DNA of 64,000 nucleotides. It comes from Methylobacterium sp. J-048. GTDB taxonomy: Bacteria; Pseudomonadota; Alphaproteobacteria; Rhizobiales; Beijerinckiaceae. The translations under genes were made by a program, and so were the position numbers. The stretch spans positions 1 to 64,000 of the forward strand of contig NZ_JAKSYL010000056.1 in assembly GCF_022829515.1 (NCBI RefSeq). Reading direction: 5' to 3'. Below the pieces are notes generated by a model. It did not search any database. It saw only the letters and a list, made by a program, of their open reading frames with translations, and had not been told where the DNA came from. Below are positions 23,318 through 32,937 of the stretch, piece by piece. How positions within the stretch are numbered: the first letter of the stretch is position 1; each line of letters opens with the position of its first letter.

Positions 23318-23769
23318 CTCACGTCACCGTCTACACTGAACGAACCGCCCCAACCGGCGGCCCGTGACCTCTGGGCAAACGTAGTTACCGAAATATTAAC
23401 GGCATCGTAAATTGATACATGCCGACGTGCTATCGGCAGTTATTGAACAGTCAAGGAAAAATCCAGGTCTGTCTGATAATTGCGTGCTTGGCCCCTTGTC
23501 TGTCTCTGAGGCCCGGGACGTCTCGCTCTATACCGGAATTTCGTCGGTCGTGGTTCGGCAGATAGTAATGGTTGGCGAAAATTATGCCGCCATGTCGTAA
23601 ATATGAATTGGTATTTAGTGTCATCCGTTCTGTGAAAACGCGGAAATTCCGATATCGACCTGTCCGATTGCCACTACCGAAGCCATCCGGGCACGGCTAT
23701 GGCCCGGCGCGGCCTGGATTTGCCTTTCCGTACGGCTCCCTAGGCTCGTCGAGATCGAGGGCGATTGCC
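23318..23769. other. intergenic region, relatively AT-rich
   Basis: No supported gene. A 62-codon frame at 23412-23600 would need a TTG start and has no ribosome site. Stretches around 23385-23415 and 23575-23620 are AT-rich. TTAA-N7-GTAA at 23396-23410 is one base short of a CtrA box. The region presumably contains the promoter of the Uma2 gene. Confidence 0.4.
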
Positions 23770-24364
23770 ATGGCCGAACCTGCGGCGCGACGCATGAACG
23801 CGGACGAGTTCTTTGCGTGGCAGCTCGGCCAGGACGGGCTCTACGAGCTCGTGGACGGCGTGCCGGTCCCGCACATCAAGATGATGACCGGCGCGAGCAC
23901 GCAGCACGATCAGGTGACGGTGAACATCATCGCCACGCTGCATCAGCAGCTCCGTGGCAGCGGCTGCCGCCCGACAACCGACGATGTCGCCCTGCGCACC
24001 AGCATCGCGACGCTCCGGCGCCCCGATATCACGGTGGAATGCGGCGAGCGGGTCCGCGACATCTACGAACGCCGCGCGCCGCGCGCCGCGGCTCGTGGTC
24101 GAGGTGCTCTCGCCCTCGACCAGCAGCGTCGATCAATTCCGCAGGCTCGACGAGTACCGGCGTAACCCGACCCTGCGCGGCATCCTGCTGGTCGAGACGC
24201 GCTTCCCGAGCGTCCTGCTCTACCGCCGGGTCGACGAGTCCTGGCCGGCGGAGACCTACGAAGCGCCGACCGACATCATCGACCTGCCCGAGATCGGGGC
24301 CCGGCTCGCGCTATCCGACATCTACGAGGCGGTTGCCTTCGAGCCGGGGCGCGAGGTGACTTAA
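23770..24364 (+). pseudogene. Uma2-family (DUF820) endonuclease-like gene, frameshifted
   Basis: The first part, in one frame, runs MAEPAARRMNADEFFAWQ through LYELVDGVPV, HDQVTVNIIATLHQQL and RRPDITVECG to DIYERRAP. The rest continues one frame over: LVVEVLSPSTSSVDQFRRLDEY, then RGILLVETRFPSVLLYRR and LALSDIYEAVAF. Together they make a complete Uma2 protein of about 195 residues with the expected catalytic E-x-L-SPST. The break is at 24078-24100, where CGCGCCG appears twice in tandem; removing one copy restores the frame. Could be a real inactivating duplication, a phase-variable switch, or an assembly error. Confidence 0.85.
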
Positions 24365-24370
24365 TGCGCC

Positions 24371-24754
24371 CTACCACATGTCCAGGGCGACGCGGGCCTC
24401 GTCGGACATACGGCTCTGATCCCACGGCGGATCGAACACCATCGTCACGGCGCAGGATTGCACGCCCGGCACGGCACTGACGGCGTTCTCGACCCAGCCC
24501 GGCATTTCGCCGGCCACGGGACAGCCGGGGGCTGTCAGGGTCATGTCGATCGCGACCTTCCGGTCGTCGCCGATATCGACCTTGTAGATCAGGCCGAGCT
24601 CGTAGATGTCGGCCGGGATCTCCGGATCATAGACGGATTTCAGCGCCGCGACGATGTCGTCGGTCAGCCGGTCCAGCTCGGCCGGGGGGATCGCCGAGGC
24701 GGCCTCGACGGCGGGGGCGTTGGCGCCGCCGGTGATTGTGGCGTCGGTGCTCAT
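24371..24754 (-). CDS. sufT: SUF-associated MIP18/DUF59 protein (SufT-type)
   Basis: A 127-residue protein of the MIP18 (DUF59) family: DDIVAALKSVYDPEIPADIYELGLIYKVDI and LTAPGCPVAGEMPGWVENAV, with the conserved Cys of the APGCP motif near residue 78. Members assist late steps of Fe-S cluster maturation or delivery. The first 25 residues are a flexible Ala-rich lead. It is the last visible SUF gene; no sufA or sufE follows, because the next gene is convergent. Confidence 0.9.
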   Translation of the reverse strand: MSTDATITGGANAPAVEAASAIPPAELDRLTDDIVAALKSVYDPEIPADIYELGLIYKVDIGDDRKVAIDMTLTAPGCPVAGEMPGWVENAVSAVPGVQSCAVTMVFDPPWDQSRMSDEARVALDMW

Positions 24755-24845
24755 GGTTTCATTCTCCCCCGGGCCCGCGCAGACGGACCTGGTTTTCTCG
24801 CGGCTCGCGCATTGCCGCGCGATTGACTTCGGGACGCTGCGCCGA

Positions 24846-26090
<1,245 letters not shown>

Positions 26091-26155
26091 CGTCGCGACC
26101 TTTTGAGACTTAAGTCCGTCCCAGGGGCCACCTCATCGGAGGCGCCGGAATGAAG

Positions 26156-26179
26156 CGGAGGCCTCGGCGAAGGCCTCCG
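26156..26179. other. intra-operon hairpin between sufD and sufS
   Basis: A perfect 9-bp stem, CGGAGGCCT (26156-26164) and AGGCCTCCG (26171-26179), with a six-base loop, lies in the 128-base gap. It lacks a T run in the direction of transcription, so it more likely stabilises mRNA ends or partly terminates than stops the operon. Confidence 0.55.
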
Positions 26180-26218
26180 AACGAGCGTTGCGATCCCGGA
26201 ACGGGACTGGCCGCGGGG

Positions 26219-27541
26219 TCAGGCGCGCGCTGCGAGCCAAGCCTCGATCTCGCCGATCAGCGCCGCGCGGGCGCCCTCGTGCGTGACCGACTCGATGGCC
26301 TCGCCGACGAACGCCTGGACCAGCAGGCTCTCGGCCACCGCGCGCGGCAGGCCACGGGCCATCAGGTAGAACAGCAGATCGTCGTCCGGGGCGCCGCAGG
26401 TGGCACCATGGCCGCAGGCGACGTCGTCTGCGAAGATCTCCAGCTCCGGCTTGTTCATCATCTGCCCCTCGTCGCTGAGGAGCAGGCAATCCGACTTCAT
26501 CTTGCCGTCGGTCTGCTGAGCCGCCTGGCGGACGATGATCTTGCCCTGGAACACCCCGGTGGCGTTCCCGTCGATCACCGTCTTGAACATCTCGCGGCCG
26601 ATGCCACCCACGGCCGCATGGTCCGCCAGCAGAGTCGAATCCGCCAACTGACCATCGCCCAGCATGGCGGCGCCGTTGACCACCGCGTTCACATTCACGC
26701 CTGCGACATGCATGAAGATCTGGTGGCGCGACAGGACGGCGCCCGTCACCAGATTGACCGTTTCCAACCGCGATTCATCGTCGAGACGGACGCTGATCGT
26801 CGAGAGCGCAATGGCGGCGTTGCCCTCGCGGTTGAGCCGGGCATGGCGGAACACCGCTTGCTTGCCGACCCGCACGTCGAGGGCGTCGTTCGGCTGGTAG
26901 GTCAGGCCGTTCGGACCCTCGTGGCTCTCCAGTAGCGTGATCTCTGCGTCGTCGCCGATATCGACCAGGACACGCGTGGCAGTTGAGAAGCTCTCGGATC
27001 CGCTTCCGATGAAGCGCAGGTGCAGCGCCCGCTCGATCTTCGTGCCGGGAGCGACCGAGATCAGCGCGCCGTCGGCCAAGAAGGCGGTGTTGAGCTGGTA
27101 GACCGGGTTTTCGCGGGCCTGCTCGACCGGCGCCAACAGGCGAAGCCGGGCGTCGCTCTTGCCCATCGCATCGTTGAGCGGCGTCACGGTGAGGCCAGCC
27201 GGCAAGCCGTCGAGGTCCGACAGGTTGCGGATAAGATGGCCGTTGACGAAGGTCAGGCGCGCCGCATCGAGACCGGCAAAGCCCTTGGCGGAGGCGACGG
27301 CAGTCTGGGCAGCCTCCGCCGAGGGCGCCTCGGCCGGCGGCACGGCCTCCTTCATGGCGGCGCGCAGGTCGGTGTACTTGAACGCCTCGACGCGTCGGCT
27401 CGGCAGGCCGGCGGCCTCGAAGAAGCGGAACGCCTCCTCACGGGCGATCGCCTCTTCCGTGCCGAAGCTCTTGCGCGAGGCCTCGAACAAACTCGACAGC
27501 CCGGTTTCGGCGCTGGTGCGCAGGTTCTGGATCTCGGCCAT
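26219..27541 (-). CDS. sufD: Fe-S cluster assembly protein SufD
   Basis: A 440-residue scaffold subunit of the SufBCD complex. N-terminal helical part, then the right-handed parallel beta-helix core, then a C-terminal helical domain with the conserved HGATCGAPDDDLLFYLMARG segment, where the His aligns with the one involved in cluster assembly. Start at ATG 27539-27541 (MAEIQNLRTSAETGL), because it fits 4 bases after the sufC stop; a longer frame to 27577 overlaps sufC. Forms a heterodimer with SufB and is coupled to sufC. Confidence 0.94.
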   Translation of the reverse strand: MAEIQNLRTSAETGLSSLFEASRKSFGTEEAIAREEAFRFFEAAGLPSRRVEAFKYTDLRAAMKEAVPPAEAPSAEAAQTAVASAKGFAGLDAARLTFVNGHLIRNLSDLDGLPAGLTVTPLNDAMGKSDARLRLLAPVEQARENPVYQLNTAFLADGALISVAPGTKIERALHLRFIGSGSESFSTATRVLVDIGDDAEITLLESHEGPNGLTYQPNDALDVRVGKQAVFRHARLNREGNAAIALSTISVRLDDESRLETVNLVTGAVLSRHQIFMHVAGVNVNAVVNGAAMLGDGQLADSTLLADHAAVGGIGREMFKTVIDGNATGVFQGKIIVRQAAQQTDGKMKSDCLLLSDEGQMMNKPELEIFADDVACGHGATCGAPDDDLLFYLMARGLPRAVAESLLVQAFVGEAIESVTHEGARAALIGEIEAWLAARA

Positions 27542-27545
27542 GGGC

Positions 27546-28298
<753 letters not shown>

Positions 28299-28348
28299 GT
28301 CAGCGTAGTCCTAGAGTCATTGTATGACGACGGCGGGAAGCCTGCCCG

Positions 28349-28759
28349 TCAGAGAAATTTCTGCAACGCCGCGATTACGGCGACGGCTGCCGCGATCATG
28401 GCGCCGAGCTTTACGATCATGCGAAGTTCGAGTTCACGAAGGGCGCCGTCGGTCTCTTTTTTGGAAGATCCGAATTCGGCTCTGAATGCACCGATCTCAG
28501 ATTTCACGCTCGATAGTTCAGATCGCAGTTCCGACTTGAAGCCGGCCATCTCGGATCGAAACTCTGATTTGACACCGGCTGTCTCGGATTGAAGCTCCGA
28601 CTTGATCGCTGCCTCTAGTGTCAGCAAATCCGCCTTTGTCGCCATGTCTGCCAGGATCATGTCCCGAGCAAGCTCGGCATGTGCCTCAGCCTGCTCGCGT
28701 CCGACGCCGACCTGTTCAAGCCGCTGCGTGAACTTGAGGGTGTCAAACGCGTAGGTCAT
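28349..28759 (-). CDS. coiled-coil protein with C-terminal membrane anchor, inside the suf operon (DUF1640-like)
   Basis: A 136-residue protein. Residues 1-40 (FDTLKFTQRLEQVGVGREQAEAHAEL) resemble the opening of the DUF1640/CCDC90 family; 41-110 are a coiled coil built of repeated KSEL/KSEF/RSEM units about 7-11 residues apart; residues 112-133 form a membrane span. It lies 9 bases downstream of sufB and is transcribed with the operon. No Cys or known metal ligand is present. Mitochondrial relatives (MCUR1 type) are membrane scaffolds. A role in Fe-S assembly is possible only by position; a chance insertion is equally open. Confidence 0.82.
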   Translation of the reverse strand: MTYAFDTLKFTQRLEQVGVGREQAEAHAELARDMILADMATKADLLTLEAAIKSELQSETAGVKSEFRSEMAGFKSELRSELSSVKSEIGAFRAEFGSSKKETDGALRELELRMIVKLGAMIAAAVAVIAALQKFL

Positions 28760-28768
28760 GGCGGTCTG

Positions 28769-30238
28769 CTACCCCACGGAGCCTTCGAGGCTGATCGAGA
28801 TCAGCTTCTGGGCCTCGACGGCGAACTCCATCGGCAGCTGCTGCAGCACGTCGCGGACGAAGCCGTTGACGATGAGCGCGGTTGCCTCCTCCTCGGAGAG
28901 GCCGCGCTGCAGGCAGTAGAACTTCTGATCTTCGGAGATCTTCGAGGTGGTCGCCTCGTGCTCGAACACCGCGGACGCGTTCTTCGACTCGATGTAGGGC
29001 ACGGTGTGCGCCCCGCACTGGTCGCCGATCAGCAGCGAGTCGCAGTTGGTGAAGTTACGCGCGTTCTTGGCCTTCTTGTGGGCCGAGACGAGGCCCCGAT
29101 AGGTGTTCTGCGAACGCCCGGCCGAGATGCCCTTAGAGATGATCCGGCTGGTGGTGTTCTTGCCGAGGTGGATCATCTTGGTGCCGGAATCGACCTGCTG
29201 CATGCCGTTCGACACCGCGATCGAGTAGAACTCACCGCGGGATTCATCGCCGCGCAGGATGCAGGACGGGTATTTCCAGGTGATTGCCGAACCGGTCTCG
29301 ACCTGGGTCCAGGAGATCTTCGAGCGGTCGCCGCGGCAGTCGCCACGCTTGGTCACGAAGTTGTAGATACCGCCCTTGCCTTCGTTGTCGCCGGGGTACC
29401 AGTTCTGGACCGTCGAGTACTTGATCTCGGCGTCGTCCAGGGCCACCAGCTCGACCACCGCGGCGTGGAGCTGGTTGTCGTCGCGCTTCGGGGCGGTGCA
29501 ACCCTCGAGATACGACACGTACGAGCCCTTGTCGGCGATGATCAACGTGCGCTCGAACTGACCGGTGTCGCGCTCGTTGATGCGGAAATAGGTCGACAGC
29601 TCCATCGGGCAGCGCACGCCCGGCGGGATGTAGACGAACGAGCCATCGGAAAAGACCGCCGAATTCAGCGTCGCGAAGAAGTTGTCGGTCGAGGGTACCA
29701 CCGTGCCCAGGTACTTCTGCACCAGCTCCGGATATTCCTGCACCGCCTCGGAGATCGGCATGAAGATCACGCCGGCCTTCGAGAGCTCCTTCTTGAAGGT
29801 CGTGGCTACCGAGACCGAGTCGAACACGGCGTCGACCGCGACGCGGCGCTCAGGCGCGATGCCTTCCAGCACCTCGACCTCGCGCAGCGGGATACCGAGT
29901 TTCTCGTAGGTCTTCAGGATCTCGGGATCGATCTCATCGAGCGACATCGCCGCTGGGCGCTTGGGCGCGGCGTAATAGTAGATGTCGCTATAATCGACCT
30001 TGTCGTACGAGACGCGCGCCCACTCCGGCTCCTTCATGGTCAGCCAGCGGCGATAGGCGTCGAGGCGCCATTCCAGCAGCCACGCCGGCTCGTTCTTCTT
30101 GGCTGAGATGAAGCGCACGACATCCTCGGAGATGCCCTTGGCGGACTTCTCCATCTCGATGGTGGTCTCGAACCCGTACTTGTACTGGTCGAGGTCGATC
30201 GAGCGGACCCGGTCGATGGTTTCCTGCACGGCAGGCAT
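28769..30238 (-). CDS. sufB: Fe-S cluster assembly protein SufB
   Basis: A 489-residue scaffold protein, the site of cluster assembly in SufBC2D. The early [19 protein letters not shown] block, the parallel beta-helix centre, and the C-terminal [19 protein letters not shown] and [15 protein letters not shown] segments (holding the Cys residues thought to receive sulfur) are all present. Length and start match the family. It follows a cysteine desulfurase gene after 68 bases and is the second gene of the operon. Confidence 0.96.
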   Translation of the reverse strand: MPAVQETIDRVRSIDLDQYKYGFETTIEMEKSAKGISEDVVRFISAKKNEPAWLLEWRLDAYRRWLTMKEPEWARVSYDKVDYSDIYYYAAPKRPAAMSLDEIDPEILKTYEKLGIPLREVEVLEGIAPERRVAVDAVFDSVSVATTFKKELSKAGVIFMPISEAVQEYPELVQKYLGTVVPSTDNFFATLNSAVFSDGSFVYIPPGVRCPMELSTYFRINERDTGQFERTLIIADKGSYVSYLEGCTAPKRDDNQLHAAVVELVALDDAEIKYSTVQNWYPGDNEGKGGIYNFVTKRGDCRGDRSKISWTQVETGSAITWKYPSCILRGDESRGEFYSIAVSNGMQQVDSGTKMIHLGKNTTSRIISKGISAGRSQNTYRGLVSAHKKAKNARNFTNCDSLLIGDQCGAHTVPYIESKNASAVFEHEATTSKISEDQKFYCLQRGLSEEEATALIVNGFVRDVLQQLPMEFAVEAQKLISISLEGSVG

Positions 30239-30306
30239 CAGCGTCTCCTGGCAAGCCCGGTTTCAAGGACCGGGAAGCGTCTTTCGGAAAGCGTGGGTCG
30301 CGGCAT

Positions 30307-31476
30307 TCAGGCCGCTTTCCCTCGCCGCTTATATAGGGGCTGCAAGACCCGTTCGCAGGCGTCGAGAAAGCATGACGCATCCTCGTCCACCGTGTTCCAG
30401 CCGAGGCTGACGCGCAGCGCCCCCCCGGCAAGCTCAGGATCGACGCCCATCGCCGCCAGCGTCGCCGAGCGCGCGACCTTGCCCGACGAGCAGGCCGAGC
30501 CCGACGACACCGCTACGCCGGCGAGGTCGAGGGCGATCAGGGCCGCGGGGGCGTCGAGCCCCGGGACCGCGAAGCTCAGCGTGTTGGGTAGGCGCGGGGC
30601 ACCAGCCGCGAACACCACGGCCTCGGGGGCGCGGACGCGCAGGCCGGCTTCGATCCGGTCCCGCAGGCCCGCGAGGCGAATGCCCTCCGCTTCGAGAGCG
30701 TCCGCCGCGATCCGCGCCGCCTCGCCCATGCCGACGATCGCCGGCAGGCACTCGGTTCCGCAGCGCTGGCGCCGCTCCTGCCCGCCGCCGCGCAGGAAGG
30801 CGGCGTCGAGGGCGACGTCGTCGGCCAGGATCATCGCGCCGACGCCCTTCGGGGCCGCGAACTTGTGGCCCGAGAGCGTGAGCGCGTCGATCCCGAGGGT
30901 CGCCATGTCGAGGGCGATCTTGCCCACCGCCTGCACGGCATCGCTGTGCACAAGGGCCCGGCCATGGGCGCGGGCCAGGGCGGCGATGTCGGACAGAGGC
31001 TGGATCGCCCCGGTCTCGTTGTTGGCGGCATGGACCGAGATCAGCACGCTCTCGTCCGAAAGCATGCTTAGACGGTGTTCGAGGACGCCGAGATCGATCA
31101 CGCCGTCCGGGGTGACCGGCAGATGCTCGACCGCGCCATCGGGGAACCGATGGCCCGCGGCGACGCAAGGGTGTTCGGTCGCCGAATGGAGCAGGTGCGT
31201 CGGCCGCGCCTGGCCGCGCCGGCCCAGCGCCCCGGACAGGACCGCATTCGCGGCCTCCGTCCCGCCGCTGGTGAACACGACCTGCCCCGGGCGGGCGCCC
31301 ACCAGGGCGGCGACCTGGCCGCGGGCGGCTTCGAGGGCGGCGCGGGCGGCACGGCCCTCCTGGTGGATCGAGGACGGGTTTCCGGGCAGCATCAGCGCGC
31401 GTGCCACCGCTTCCGCCACGGCGGGGCGGACGGGGGCGGTCGCGTTGTAATCGAGATAGGCGCGGGCCCGGCTCAT
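30307..31476 (-). CDS. NifS/IscS-type group I cysteine desulfurase
   Basis: A 389-residue PLP-dependent desulfurase. Features: YLDYNATAPVRP at the start, FTSGGTEAANAVLSGAL (cofactor phosphate), PLP Lys in LSGHKFAAPKGVGA near residue 192, and the catalytic Cys on a longer loop, SSGSACSSGKV, which marks group I. It leads the operon; a second desulfurase, SufS, is encoded farther along. Start at ATG 31474-31476, because the longer frame to 31530 adds a charged, non-conserved stretch. Expression probably driven from the operator region at 31.62 kb. Confidence 0.92.
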   Translation of the reverse strand: MSRARAYLDYNATAPVRPAVAEAVARALMLPGNPSSIHQEGRAARAALEAARGQVAALVGARPGQVVFTSGGTEAANAVLSGALGRRGQARPTHLLHSATEHPCVAAGHRFPDGAVEHLPVTPDGVIDLGVLEHRLSMLSDESVLISVHAANNETGAIQPLSDIAALARAHGRALVHSDAVQAVGKIALDMATLGIDALTLSGHKFAAPKGVGAMILADDVALDAAFLRGGGQERRQRCGTECLPAIVGMGEAARIAADALEAEGIRLAGLRDRIEAGLRVRAPEAVVFAAGAPRLPNTLSFAVPGLDAPAALIALDLAGVAVSSGSACSSGKVARSATLAAMGVDPELAGGALRVSLGWNTVDEDASCFLDACERVLQPLYKRRGKAA

Positions 31477-31622
31477 GCTGATTCCGTGTCGTCCCCTGCT
31501 GCGGCGCGTGACAATTCCTTGCCCGCGCACCGGCTCGCCGTGCTAAGGCGCGCCGACAAATGAAATGTCGCCAACCGCAAGGCTGGTCCGGAAAGCTAGC
31601 CTGTCGCGGCTGCTCACCTACA

Positions 31623-31655
31623 TTAGAACAGTTCTAATCGCCTAGAACTGTTCTA
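31623..31655. promoter_or_regulatory. tandem palindromic operator, Irr/iron-control-element-like, upstream of suf operon
   Basis: TTAGAACAGTTCTAA (31623-31637) is a perfect 15-base palindrome; TAGAACTGTTCTA (31643-31655) is a second, 13-base palindrome of the same sequence type. Their centres are 19 bases apart, nearly two helical turns. They lie in the divergent intergenic region between the suf operon and a hydrolase gene. The sequence resembles the iron control element bound by Irr in Hyphomicrobiales, where suf operons are known Irr targets. Assignment to Irr is inference. Confidence 0.7.
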
Positions 31656-31749
31656 AGAGTGTTTGTATGGTGTGCGTGCGGCGAGTCAAGGCTGCCTCTT
31701 CATGGTCCGAGATCGCGCGGCCGGCGACCGCTGTAACGAGAGTCGAACG

Positions 31750-32406
31750 ATGCCTGAAGTCATCTTCACCGGCCCGGCCGGACGTCTGGAAGGCCGCTAC
31801 CAGGCCCCCAAGAAACGCGGCGCGCCGATCGCCATCGTGCTGCACCCGCACCCCCAGTTCGGGGGCACGATGAACAATCAAATTGTGTACAATCTTTTTT
31901 ACACCTTTGCCAATCGCGGCTTCGCAGCCCTGCGTTTCAATTTTCGCGGGGTCGGCCGCAGCCAGGGCGCGTTCGACCACGGCTCGGGCGAGCTGTCGGA
32001 TGCGGCCGCGGCGCTGGACTGGGTGCAGTCGGTCAACCCGGAGGCGAAGTCGTGCTGGATCGCCGGCGTGTCCTTCGGCGCGTGGATCGGCATGCAGCTG
32101 CTGATGCGGCGTCCCGAGATCGAGGGCTTCATCTCGATCGCCGCCATGGCCAACCGCTTCGACTTCACCTTCCTGGCGCCTTGCCCCTCCTCCGGCCTGT
32201 TCGTGCACGGCTCCGAGGACCGGGTCGCGCCGGCCCGGGATGTCATGCCGGTGATCGAGAAGGTGAAGGTGCAGAAGGGCGTCATCATCGAGCACCAGAT
32301 GGTCGAGGGAGCCAACCACTTCTTCGACGGCAAGGTCGACGAGCTGACCCAGACGGTCGACACCTACCTCGACAAGCGCCTCGGCAAGCGCGAGGAAGCA
32401 GCCTGA
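31750..32406 (+). CDS. alpha/beta hydrolase of the COG2945-like group
   Basis: A 218-residue hydrolase: HPHPQFGGTMNNQ near residue 31, RFNFRGVGRSQG near residue 64, the nucleophile Ser in GVSFGAW near residue 110, an acid in GSEDRVAP and a late His in GANHFFDG. Such short hydrolases are widespread and without a fixed substrate. I chose ATG 31750; the longer frame back to 31663 runs through the regulatory region. A cluster of AT-ending codons (about 31875-31912) is unlike the rest of the gene. It is divergent from suf and may share the palindromic operators. Confidence 0.87.
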   Translation: MPEVIFTGPAGRLEGRYQAPKKRGAPIAIVLHPHPQFGGTMNNQIVYNLFYTFANRGFAALRFNFRGVGRSQGAFDHGSGELSDAAAALDWVQSVNPEAKSCWIAGVSFGAWIGMQLLMRRPEIEGFISIAAMANRFDFTFLAPCPSSGLFVHGSEDRVAPARDVMPVIEKVKVQKGVIIEHQMVEGANHFFDGKVDELTQTVDTYLDKRLGKREEAA

Positions 32407-32492
32407 GGTCGCAGGTCCCGCGCCTTGACGGGGGCAGGCCCGGGGCATACGGCGCGGGCTTCGCACATCGCGTCCAAACCTTTGCAGGTCTG

Positions 32493-32879
32493 ATGACAGA
32501 GAGCCCGTCCGGCCAACCCGTGGTGCTGCTGGTGGAAGATGACGGCCTCCTGCTCATGGAGGCGTCCGACACCCTGGCGGAGGCCGGCTTCACCGTGCTG
32601 GAGGCCAGCCACGCCGACAAGGCGCTGAAGGTCCTGGAAAACCGCGACGATGTCGGCGTCCTGATGACGGATGTCGACATGCCGCAGGGCTCGATGGACG
32701 GGTTCGCCCTCGCCCGCCTGGTGGCGCATCGCTGGCCGGCAATTCCCGTGCTTGTGGTCTCCGGCATGGGCACGCCGGGCCCCTACGACATGCCGGACGG
32801 CGCCCGGTTCATCCCGAAGCCCTACGAGCCGACGACCTTGGTCCGAACCCTGCAGGCTTTCATCCATCGCGCGGCGTGA
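32493..32879 (+). CDS. single-domain response regulator (CheY-like receiver)
   Basis: A 128-residue receiver domain with no output domain. The acidic pocket is Glu15-Asp16, the phosphate-accepting Asp is residue 60 in VLMTDVDMP, and the conserved Lys is residue 109 in FIPKPYEP. The MPQGSMDGFALARLV pattern is typical of alphaproteobacterial receivers that pair with hybrid or HWE kinases. No kinase is adjacent, so it is an orphan. Start at ATG 32493; the frame runs open much farther upstream through the hydrolase gene, but that is shadow. Confidence 0.9.
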   Translation: MTESPSGQPVVLLVEDDGLLLMEASDTLAEAGFTVLEASHADKALKVLENRDDVGVLMTDVDMPQGSMDGFALARLVAHRWPAIPVLVVSGMGTPGPYDMPDGARFIPKPYEPTTLVRTLQAFIHRAA

Positions 32880-32937
32880 AGCCTCCTCCGGCTCGGACGC
32901 GTCGACGATCCGGGCGCCGAACAGCCGATCGAGAGCC

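Noticed and set aside
22841..23410. two near-matches to the CtrA box (TTAA-N7-ATAA at 22841, TTAA-N7-GTAA at 23396)
   Set aside because: Each has one mismatch in a half-site and no cell-cycle gene follows; such near-matches are expected by chance in AT-rich pockets.
23412..23600. 62-codon frame in the intergenic region
   Set aside because: Needs a TTG start, has no ribosome site, and no recognisable product.
28679..30106. 475-codon plus-strand frame over sufB
   Set aside because: It lies wholly antisense to sufB, which is certain, and reads as Arg/His/Leu-rich repetition typical of shadow frames in GC-rich DNA.
31623..31655. LexA box reading of the suf palindromes (GAAC...GTTC)
   Set aside because: The alphaproteobacterial LexA site is GAAC-N7-GTTC; here the half-sites are separated by one base, and the downstream genes are not SOS genes.
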